Part shown: positions 16,850-24,032 of the stretch, piece by piece
Layout: each line of letters begins with the position of its first letter
How positions within the stretch are numbered: the first letter of the stretch is position 1
Source: an uncultured Brachyspira sp.
GTDB lineage: Bacteria > Spirochaetota > Brachyspiria > Brachyspirales > Brachyspiraceae
Assembly: GCF_944388875.1 (NCBI RefSeq)
Contig: NZ_CALXKQ010000006.1
Coordinates: forward strand, 1 to 64,000
Length of the DNA: 64,000 nt
Reading direction: 5' to 3'
Notes under the pieces: model-generated
The model's database searches: none
Told to the model about the DNA's origin: nothing
The model's input: the letters and a program-made list of their open reading frames with translations, nothing else
Program-made: the position numbers and the translations under genes

Positions 16850-18478
16850 ATGTCAAATAAAAAATTTAATTTAAAAATTGCAATGATAGCATCTTGGGTG
16901 TTATTATTTTTTGCTTGGATATTCTTTTATGCTGTAACTCAAACTCCAACTCCTGTATTTTGGGTTGTTCTTGTAATATCTGCTATTTTAACCATTACAA
17001 CATTGGTTATAGATAGAAAAAATATAGTATCTCTTTTAAAAATGAGATTCGTACATAAAGCATTTTTTGGCATATTATCTCTAGTTATAATATTAGCAAT
17101 ACTTGTAGGACTTTACATTATAAGTATAAACTTCCCTATAAGGTTTGATTTGACTCAAAATAAATCTTATACGGTATCACAGCAGACTATGGATGTACTA
17201 TCAAGAATAGACAGTCCCCTTTCTATAGTTGTATTAAGATCTCCCAGCACTGACCCTACTTCAGCAGATTGGAAAGCTGACTTGCTGTTAGAACAATATA
17301 AAAGAATAAATAAACATATAACCGTTGAATATATAAATCCAATAGAAAAGCCTTCAGCTAAAAGTAAATATCAAATGACTCAGGTTGGAGAGATAGTATT
17401 CACTTACGGACAGGGAAAACAGGTAAGAGTATATAGAAAAGATTTGACGACTCAGTCTAAGGTTACTTCAGATCCTTTATTTGTTGGGGAAGAAAAATTT
17501 ACTCAGTCTATATATACATTATTAGATAATGAATCTTATGTTATATATTTTACAGTTGGTCATGGTGAAAGACAGCTTCAGGACAGAGGCGGAGAAGGTT
17601 TATCTTATGTGAAAACATACTTAGAAAATGAGAATTATAAAGTTAGAGATTTAAATATAATACTTGAAAATATACCTACTGATGCAGCTTTATTAGTTAT
17701 TGCAGCTCCAGTTGAAACTTTCAGTGATTTTGAAATAGAAAAATTAAACAATTATGTAAAAACAGGAGGAAAACTTTTAGTTTTATATGATAGTTTCTTG
17801 GATAGAAGTAAATTTAATTGTAATTTAGGTGATTTCTTATCCGATTGGGGATTTAAAACTAAAAATGACTATATAATAGATACAGCTTCAAGTGTTGTTA
17901 TACCAGTTAATATAGTTCCTCAATATACTTCTCATCCTATAACTCAGACGCTTAAAGAAGGCAATGTATTTGCATGCTTAGTTGTAGCAAGAAGTATATT
18001 AAGAGGAGAAAACAAATATAACGGCAGCTTTGAAGATATAATAACTACTACTCCTCAGGGATACGGTAAAGAGGAAGCAACATTTGATTTATCTAGGGCT
18101 AGATTTAATCCTAGAACAGATATTTCAGGTCCTGTGCCTTTGGCTATAAGCGGTACTTATGAGATAGAAGGAAGAAAAGAGCCTGCAAGAATAGTTGTAT
18201 TTGGTGATGCCACTTTTGCTTTGAATGCATATATAAATCCTGAACAAGGTCAGTCTGTTGATATTGCTTTTGCAGGAAATAAGGATTTATTTATGAATAC
18301 AGTTGCATATCTTTTGGAAGCAAGACAAAAAATTACTATAAGACCGAAAGAAGCAAGCATAAAAAATCTTACTCTCACTACTACGCAGACTAACTTTATC
18401 AGATATGTTGCTCAAATAGGTTTGCCTTGTTTATTCGGAATATTAGGTATATTAATTTGGTTCTTAAGAAGAAGATAA
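16850..18478 (+). CDS. GldG-like ABC-transporter auxiliary membrane protein
   Basis: A 542-residue protein of the GldG/ABC-auxiliary family. Three membrane segments lie near the N terminus (about 10-30, 34-52, 63-90). A large extracytoplasmic region follows (about 95-500), beginning RFDLTQNKSYTVSQQT, the family hallmark. One final segment (about 518-538) is followed by LRRR. In GldG systems this subunit works with an ATPase (GldA) and a permease (GldF), sometimes as a fusion. Neither partner is adjacent here: dxr lies divergently upstream and a flippase-like gene follows after 38 bp. The role is probably in envelope transport. Confidence 0.75.
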   Translation: MSNKKFNLKIAMIASWVLLFFAWIFFYAVTQTPTPVFWVVLVISAILTITTLVIDRKNIVSLLKMRFVHKAFFGILSLVIILAILVGLYIISINFPIRFDLTQNKSYTVSQQTMDVLSRIDSPLSIVVLRSPSTDPTSADWKADLLLEQYKRINKHITVEYINPIEKPSAKSKYQMTQVGEIVFTYGQGKQVRVYRKDLTTQSKVTSDPLFVGEEKFTQSIYTLLDNESYVIYFTVGHGERQLQDRGGEGLSYVKTYLENENYKVRDLNIILENIPTDAALLVIAAPVETFSDFEIEKLNNYVKTGGKLLVLYDSFLDRSKFNCNLGDFLSDWGFKTKNDYIIDTASSVVIPVNIVPQYTSHPITQTLKEGNVFACLVVARSILRGENKYNGSFEDIITTTPQGYGKEEATFDLSRARFNPRTDISGPVPLAISGTYEIEGRKEPARIVVFGDATFALNAYINPEQGQSVDIAFAGNKDLFMNTVAYLLEARQKITIRPKEASIKNLTLTTTQTNFIRYVAQIGLPCLFGILGILIWFLRRR

Positions 18479-18516
18479 TAATATTACTATAATAAAGGTT
18501 ATTAAGTTAATATAGT

Positions 18517-19797
18517 ATGAATAATATTAAAGAATTATATAAAAAATATTCATATTATATTAACTATGCCATGCTTGTATTTATAAATGGTATTGCAAGC
18601 GTACTAAATTATGTATCTTCAATCTATATAAATAGAAGTTTATCAATATCAGATTTCGCACACTATAATGGTATAATAAATATATATTCTATAATAGTTT
18701 TAACTGTATCAAGTTTCAGCTATTATATAATGCATCATTATAAAGATGATGAAGATGCAAGGGCTTATTGGGCTTATGGATATATACTTGCGGTAATAAT
18801 ATTTATAATTTATATTTTATCAATACCTTTAATGGATATATTATTCAATATAAAAAGCTATAGTTCTCTTTTGATAATGTCGGTCGGTATATTTGCTTCA
18901 ATTTTGGTAATAGTTTCTCAGTCTATATTAAAAATTAATAATTATATAGCTTATGATTATGCGGCAAGTTTGGCGGCAATATTTATAGCTAAAATACTGC
19001 TGTTGGCATATTTCATTATTACAGGACTTACTTTAGACAGGGCTATTATATCAGTATCATTATTTTGCGTTTTATATCTTATAATAAATTTAATAGAATT
19101 AAAAAAAGTAAATCTGCCTTATTATGCATCTCTAAAAAATATTAGAATGTATTTTTCTTCTAAAAATTTGTCAGTGTTTTTAACATATATAATTAATATT
19201 GTAATTATTAACTTTATATTTAACTGGATATCATTAAGCGATGTTTTAATGGCAAACAGATATCTGGATAAAACAAGTGCAGGCTACTACTCTACTATAT
19301 CATTGATAATAAAAATGTTTTTCTATATTGGCACTCCAATAGCTTCAGTAATGTTTTCTTATATATTAATAGCTATGAGAGAAAATAATAAAAGCAAAGA
19401 AAAAAAAGTTGTTTACTATTCCATAGCTCTTTTGGTATTAGCTTCGCTTTTTTTATCAATATTTTTGATTGTATTTGCAAAACGGATAGTATTAATACAA
19501 TTTACAAGCAGATATGAGGCTATTATTCCATTAATTCCTCAGGCTGTGATATTTGGTTTTTCTCTAGCCTTTACAGTACTTACATTTAATTATGGGCTTG
19601 CTTATAAATTATTTGCCCCATTTTACGGTTATTTGGTCATATTTGCCTACGTATATTTTTCATTAAGAAACGGACTTAGAACATTTGAAAACTTTATGTT
19701 CATAATGAAAATATTTTTTATAGCTTTGCTTATATACAATATTTTAATTATATTAATACATAGAATAATATTAAAAACTAATAAAAAAGTAAAATAG
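18517..19797 (+). CDS. polytopic flippase-like membrane protein (Wzx/MOP type)
   Basis: A 426-residue protein with about 12 hydrophobic segments and few polar loops. The beginning (INYAMLVFINGIASVLNYVS, then YINRSLSISDFAHYNG) resembles polysaccharide-repeat flippases, where 'RxLsxxeFGxyn' is typical. It would move lipid-linked glycans across the inner membrane. It follows the GldG-like gene on the same strand after 38 bp and is likely cotranscribed. No polymerase or glycosyltransferase cluster adjoins it, so the substrate is open. Confidence 0.65.
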   Translation: MNNIKELYKKYSYYINYAMLVFINGIASVLNYVSSIYINRSLSISDFAHYNGIINIYSIIVLTVSSFSYYIMHHYKDDEDARAYWAYGYILAVIIFIIYILSIPLMDILFNIKSYSSLLIMSVGIFASILVIVSQSILKINNYIAYDYAASLAAIFIAKILLLAYFIITGLTLDRAIISVSLFCVLYLIINLIELKKVNLPYYASLKNIRMYFSSKNLSVFLTYIINIVIINFIFNWISLSDVLMANRYLDKTSAGYYSTISLIIKMFFYIGTPIASVMFSYILIAMRENNKSKEKKVVYYSIALLVLASLFLSIFLIVFAKRIVLIQFTSRYEAIIPLIPQAVIFGFSLAFTVLTFNYGLAYKLFAPFYGYLVIFAYVYFSLRNGLRTFENFMFIMKIFFIALLIYNILIILIHRIILKTNKKVK

Positions 19798-19853
19798 AAA
19801 ATTATATATGAATGTTATTAACTTTTAAATCGGCAATAATAAATTATTTTTTA

Positions 19854-19991
19854 TTACTTAGCATATTTTTCAATAAGCATTTTTGATATTTCATCTTGCT
19901 TATAAATAATAGAGAACATTAAATGACTAATCCCATCCTCAATGTTAAGATTTATATTAATTTTTTTTATTATCCAAATAATATACTTGTT
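19854..19991 (-). pseudogene. ankyrin-repeat gene fragment
   Basis: Read on the minus strand, 45 codons run between stop codons at 19992-19994 and 19854-19856. They include KININLNIEDG, MFSIIYKQDEISKMLIEK and a final AK. This matches the first ankyrin repeat of the intact neighbour (20504-21196), which reads KININARIKN and IFSIIFKQDEIAKMLIEK. The end, with AK before the stop and the nearby ATTACTTAGCA, matches the neighbour's 3' end. It therefore looks like repeat 1 fused to the last codons by deletion. There is no start codon or SD. It is a decayed or recombined copy. Confidence 0.8.
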
Positions 19992-20048
19992 TCAAAACTA
20001 AATTTATTAATATTTATAAATTTTTAATTTAATATTTTTTTAATTATA

Positions 20049-20148
20049 GTTGGGGCTTTGCCCCAAACCCCACTTCTTTTGGACGCTGTCCGCTTTCGGT
20101 GTGGCACAAAGAAGCATACGAAGTACGCCTGTGGCGAAAGACTGCATA
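20049..20148. repeat. GC-rich intergenic hairpin element
   Basis: A 100-bp island with GC content well above its flanks. It starts with TTGGGGC-TTT-GCCCCAA (20050-20066), a 7-bp perfect stem with a 3-base loop. A second inverted pair follows, CTTTCG (about 20093-20098) with CGAAAG (about 20135-20140). It has no open frame of interest. The composition suggests a dispersed repeat, which only a genome search could confirm. Confidence 0.6.
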
Positions 20149-20503
20149 TTTATATACTAAAATGATAGTTTACACAACATATAAAACATTACTTTTATAA
20201 TCGGTAAATTACGGAATTTTTATATATAATCTTGTCAAGTACTTTTGAAACAAGTCTAATTTGAAACACCTTCACTATTACCATAAAATTATATATAATA
20301 GAAATTTTATCTTCACTTAGTTTATTAAGTTTTGTCTTATTAGAATATTTTAATAAAAAATAACAATATATAAAAATACATTCTTTATAAAATAAAGAAG
20401 CAAACAAAGTTTTCATCCTATACGCCATACATGGCAGTACCAAGAGACACTATGTTTGCTTCGTATTAGTATTCTTTAAAATTATAAATAAAATTACTTT
20501 TTA

Positions 20504-21196
20504 TTACTTAGCACCTTTTTGAATGAGCAGATGCTCTATTTTAGAATTATTTTTCTCTCTTGCATAACCCAATGCTGTTTTTCCGTCTTTATCTTTAGCA
20601 TTAATATCTGCCCCAGATTCTATTAATAATTCAGCTATTTCTGTATTATCAGCAACAATAAACAACATTAAAGGTGTAGCATTTTCTAATTTTATATCAC
20701 CATTTTTACAAGATAATTTAAGATTAATATCAGCACCAGCATTTATTAATAATTTCGCTATTTCTTTATCTTGGTTAAGTATTAAAGGAGTAATATTTTT
20801 CATATACACCCCATTTTCATTTAATGAAGTTTTTATATTGACATCAGCTTTTTTTTCTATAAGGATTTTGGATATTTCTGTTCTATTATACATTATAGAA
20901 TGTATTAGAGCGGTAAATCCAGACTTGTCTTTTACATTGATATTAGCACCTTTTTCTATGAGCATTTTTGCTATTTCATCTTGCTTAAAAATAATAGAAA
21001 ATATTAATGGTGTAGCACTATTTTTTATTCTAGCATTTATATTAATTTTCTTATTATCTATAAAATTTGAAACTTCTTCAATATTACCAGATGCTATATA
21101 TGATAAGAATTCTGCTTCATTTTCAGAGTTTGATGGATACAGTGCATTAAAACTAAATAAAGTATACAATACTGTCATTAATACAATTTTTTTCAT
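20504..21196 (-). CDS. exported ankyrin-repeat protein
   Basis: A 230-residue protein with a signal peptide (about 1-22, MKKIVLMTVLYTLFSFNALYPS) and about five ankyrin repeats over residues 30-230. Clear units include IFKQDEIAKMLIEKGANINV, MYNRTEISKILIEKKADVNI and ADNTEIAELLIESGADINA. Ankyrin repeats bind other proteins. In Brachyspira such exported proteins are common, but their partners are unknown. AGAGGT precedes the ATG by 6 nt. A TTGACA-17-TATACT promoter lies directly upstream and is overlapped by an inverted repeat. A decayed copy of the gene lies 500 bp downstream, which points to local duplication and loss. Confidence 0.85.
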   Translation of the reverse strand: MKKIVLMTVLYTLFSFNALYPSNSENEAEFLSYIASGNIEEVSNFIDNKKININARIKNSATPLIFSIIFKQDEIAKMLIEKGANINVKDKSGFTALIHSIMYNRTEISKILIEKKADVNIKTSLNENGVYMKNITPLILNQDKEIAKLLINAGADINLKLSCKNGDIKLENATPLMLFIVADNTEIAELLIESGADINAKDKDGKTALGYAREKNNSKIEHLLIQKGAK

Positions 21197-21228
21197 ATAA
21201 ACCTCTTTTTTAAAAATTTTTATAAAAA

Positions 21229-21257
21229 AGTATATATTAATTATATTATTTTGTCAA
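21229..21257 (-). promoter_or_regulatory. ankyrin gene promoter overlapping an inverted repeat
   Basis: On the minus strand TTGACA (21257-21252), 17 bp, TATACT (21234-21229). The -35 is part of the left arm of a long imperfect inverted repeat (21254-21296), whose arms share TCAATATTGAT. Confidence 0.65.
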
Positions 21258-21428
21258 TATTGATATTTTATTCTCAATAATAAAAATCAATATTGAGTAT
21301 TTTAGTATAATAATATTGTGAATTATAACGAGGTTAAAGTGAATATGCTAAAAAATATATATTTTAAATGATTATAATATTTTAATAAAAAAGCTTGTAA
21401 CCTAAATAATCAGTTCTCAGTTTGAGCG

Positions 21429-21565
21429 AGCGAACAATTTTTATTAGCAATAATAAAAAAATAATAATTTTTTAAATATTAGAATGCCAAATATAAAAAT
21501 TGTGAGCGTCTAGTAAATTTATTTACTAGAGTAAAATAGCGAACAATTTTTATTAGCAATAATAA
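21429..21565. repeat. 28-bp direct repeat flanking a 10-bp palindrome
   Basis: An identical 28-bp segment beginning AGCGAACAATTTTTATTAGC occurs at 21429-21456 and 21538-21565. Between them is the hairpin TCTAGTAAAT-TT-ATTTACTAGA (21509-21530). The block GTGAGC plus this hairpin resembles 3256-3290. The second copy ends 5 bp before the Crp-like gene's stop codon. The remainder of 21197-21569 holds the ankyrin promoter and featureless AT-rich DNA. Confidence 0.85.
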
Positions 21566-21569
21566 GAAA

Positions 21570-22205
21570 TTATGATCTCTTTCTTTTTAAATCAATTTGT
21601 CTTTGAATCTCTTTTAAGTTTCTTACATATATTGTATTTGTTTTAATATCAATTTTACCAGTTTTTGATAATGTATTTAAAACTTTTTGAACATCATTAA
21701 CTTTAACACCGCACCAGTTAGCAATATCATTTATTGTAGCATTTAATTCCTGAGGTTCATAATATTGATCTCTAGGTATATTCTGAAGTTCAGCAAGCAA
21801 AAGCAAACAATCATATACTCTTAAATCTATTTCATTTAATTGAAGTATTAAAAGTCTTCTCTTAGCATCGAATATTCTTTTTGCGAACATTTTTGAAAGT
21901 TTAAGTGCCATAACAGTATTATTTGATAATATGGATTGGAAATTCTCTTTTCTAAGCTCTATTAATACAGTAGGTTCATTTGCTATTGCAGATGCACTTC
22001 TAGTGGTATCTTCTAATATAGCCATTTCCCCAAAAAACTCTCCCTGATAAACTATATCCAATAACTTTTCAACATCTTTAATAACTTTTGTGATTTTCAC
22101 AGAACCGCTTTGAATCATGTAAAATTTATCACCTTTTTCATATTCTAAAAATATAATATCATCAGTGTTGTATTTCTTTGTATGTGAAGATATATTATTA
22201 TCCAT
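21570..22205 (-). CDS. Crp/Fnr family cyclic-nucleotide-binding regulator
   Basis: A 211-residue transcription factor. The N-terminal beta-roll (about 10-115) has the phosphate-binding cassette GEFFGEMAILEDTTRSASA (about 53-71), with the Glu and Arg-Ser-Ala that grip a cyclic nucleotide. The dimer helix spans about 100-135. The C-terminal winged helix (about 140-205) includes INDIANWCGVKVNDVQKVLN. There are no N-terminal cysteines, so it is not an FNR-type iron-sulfur sensor. AAAGGAAC precedes the ATG. It is 24 bp downstream of a second cyclic-nucleotide domain protein on the same strand and is probably in one operon with it. Targets are unknown. Confidence 0.85.
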   Translation of the reverse strand: MDNNISSHTKKYNTDDIIFLEYEKGDKFYMIQSGSVKITKVIKDVEKLLDIVYQGEFFGEMAILEDTTRSASAIANEPTVLIELRKENFQSILSNNTVMALKLSKMFAKRIFDAKRRLLILQLNEIDLRVYDCLLLLAELQNIPRDQYYEPQELNATINDIANWCGVKVNDVQKVLNTLSKTGKIDIKTNTIYVRNLKEIQRQIDLKRKRS

Positions 22206-22229
22206 TTTTGTTCCTTTTATTAAAATTAA

Positions 22230-23216
22230 TTAAAGTTTAGACACTCTGGCATTAGCTTCCTTAGAGAAATTATCCATAGGAGGCATAGAAATAACTTTTT
22301 GATAATATGCCTTGGCTTTGGTTTTGTCAGCTTTAGCTTCACATGTTTTAGCCAAAAACAGTATAGCCTCTTTAACATTTGAAGATTTAGGATATTTTTT
22401 TATTGCTGATAAAAGCACTGTAGAAGCATTATCATATCTATTTAAATTATAGTAGCATTTTCCCATAAAAAACATTGAATTTTCAACTACTTTTTCATTA
22501 CTGTTTTTAAGAAGTGAATTAAATATTTTTATAGAAGCAACATAATCATTATTATTATATAATTCTACAGCTTTAGTATAATCAGGATTATTAATTTCTT
22601 CTTTTTGTTTATTATCGCCTTTAGAATATGAAACAGTATCAGGAGGCGGTGCTATATCGCTGTCATCAGTTATATCAAGTTCATCCTTACATTCTTCAAT
22701 CTTTTCTTTCACAGTATTATAGTAAGATGAATCTTCATCAGCATATTGAACATATCTTTTATATGCATATAAGGCATTTTTAAATTTTTTATTTTTGAAA
22801 TAGAACTCCCCTATACTGTATAATCCTTCCAAAGGATCAGGTCCTTCTTCATTTATATCATTTTCTACAAGAACTCTAACTCTTTTATTTATTCTTCTAA
22901 GCTGATTAGAAAATACTTTAAGCATTTTTATTATTATAGGCTTATTTTTTTCTATAAGACTTTCAAACTCTTCATAAGTTATGATAATTACCACACAGTC
23001 ACTCAAGCACTGAACAGTATCTTCCTGAGGATATGTTCCTAGTATACTTTTTACTCCGAAAAATTCACCTATATTTATAAGTTCTCTTGTTTCATAACCA
23101 GTTTCCTCAGATAAAAATATACTCTGTGCCTGACCTTGTTTTAATATGTAAACTCTATCAGAAGTATCCCCAGCAAAATATACTATAGAACCTGCTTTAT
23201 ATACTCTTGTTTGCAT
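22230..23216 (-). CDS. cyclic-nucleotide-binding-domain protein with TPR repeats
   Basis: A 328-residue cytoplasmic protein. Residues 1-120 form a cNMP-binding beta-roll (KAGSIVYFAGDTSDRVYILK). Its cassette reads GEFFGVKSILGTYPQEDTVQ, lacking the Glu and Arg needed for canonical cAMP or cGMP binding. Residues about 130-170 and 213-328 are tetratricopeptide repeats (ALYAYKRYVQYAD, AVELYNNNDYVASIKIFNSL, AILFLAKTCEAKADKTKAKA). There is no DNA-binding domain. GAGGAAA precedes the ATG. It may be a scaffold or a sensor for another ligand, paired with the Crp-like regulator. Confidence 0.8.
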   Translation of the reverse strand: MQTRVYKAGSIVYFAGDTSDRVYILKQGQAQSIFLSEETGYETRELINIGEFFGVKSILGTYPQEDTVQCLSDCVVIIITYEEFESLIEKNKPIIIKMLKVFSNQLRRINKRVRVLVENDINEEGPDPLEGLYSIGEFYFKNKKFKNALYAYKRYVQYADEDSSYYNTVKEKIEECKDELDITDDSDIAPPPDTVSYSKGDNKQKEEINNPDYTKAVELYNNNDYVASIKIFNSLLKNSNEKVVENSMFFMGKCYYNLNRYDNASTVLLSAIKKYPKSSNVKEAILFLAKTCEAKADKTKAKAYYQKVISMPPMDNFSKEANARVSKL

Positions 23217-23332
23217 TAAAATTTCCTCAAATAATATTTATTCTAATTAAAACTTCATAGAATATATTAAAGATTTTTTTATCATTAATTTATTCTATCA
23301 CTTATGATACTTTTTTCAAGTTATTTTTTTTA

Positions 23333-23920
23333 TTATTTTCTCATTTTATTAATCATAATGATTGTTTCATTATCGATTATTGTACCCCTATTCTTCAAGT
23401 CATTTATAATAATATTAATATCATTATCGGGAATATTTTGCCCAAATTTTGCTTTTGAAGTAATATTCTCGGCTTTTAAAACCCCTATAAGTACATTTTT
23501 TTGTGAATAATCAAAAATATCATTATTTATGGATAATGAATAGTTGTATGGTTCATATTTTTTCACTATTTCATAAAGTATTTCTTTTCTCTTATCTGTA
23601 TTATTAATAATTTCAAATTGACCTTCAATAAATACCGAAAAGAAAAACTGTGTAGGAACCATTTTACCAAACATAAATGAGGATGGTATATAAGAATATA
23701 GTTTTGAAGCGGTAAAAGAAACTTTTGGATTATTTTTTAGAATTTCATATTTTCTTCCAGCCATTGCACCATGAAAATATACCTCATTATTTTTATAGCA
23801 AAAACTTATAGGAACAGCATAAGGAATTTTATCAGGCAATGCCATAACCCCAAATTCTATACTATTAAGAATGGCTTCTATTTCTTTAGTATCTTCAAAA
23901 ATAAAATCTTTTCTTCTCAT
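23333..23920 (-). CDS. Nim-like pyridoxamine 5'-phosphate oxidase family flavoprotein
   Basis: A 195-residue protein with a split-barrel flavin-binding fold. The start MRRKDFIFEDTKEIEAIL and IPYAVPISFCYKNNEVYFHGA (quoted in part, about 33-50) match the family of 5-nitroimidazole reductase-like (NimA) proteins, which reduce or bind flavin-dependent substrates. GRKYEILKNNPKVSFTA (about 57-73) is also typical. I start at ATG 23920 because homologues begin MRRKD; an upstream TTG at 23935 has no better SD. It is a single gene between the cyclic-nucleotide pair and nadE. The physiological substrate is unknown, and resistance to nitroimidazoles is only a family association. Confidence 0.75.
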   Translation of the reverse strand: MRRKDFIFEDTKEIEAILNSIEFGVMALPDKIPYAVPISFCYKNNEVYFHGAMAGRKYEILKNNPKVSFTASKLYSYIPSSFMFGKMVPTQFFFSVFIEGQFEIINNTDKRKEILYEIVKKYEPYNYSLSINNDIFDYSQKNVLIGVLKAENITSKAKFGQNIPDNDINIIINDLKNRGTIIDNETIIMINKMRK

Positions 23921-24032
23921 TTGATTTTCTTTCAATAAAAATGTATACTTAAATTAATATTTTTTGTTATATTGTTTATATATACGGTTATTTATTTAAA
24001 TTATTTAATGTTTTATTTATGGAGTATGATAT

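Larger units (their letters stand above)
19798..20503. other. 706-bp non-coding accessory gap
   Basis: The gap holds an ankyrin gene fragment (19854-19991), a GC-rich hairpin element (20049-20148) and a weak hairpin near 20400-20461, in which GAAGCAAACAAAG pairs with CTATGTTTGCTTC with one mismatch. A minus-strand open frame at 20195-20443 lacks a recognisable domain and I do not accept it as a gene. The rest is AT-rich DNA. Confidence 0.7.

Noticed and set aside
20195-20443. 82-residue minus-strand open frame
   Set aside because: No domain, no SD, and it lies in a repeat-rich gap. Probably chance in AT-rich DNA.
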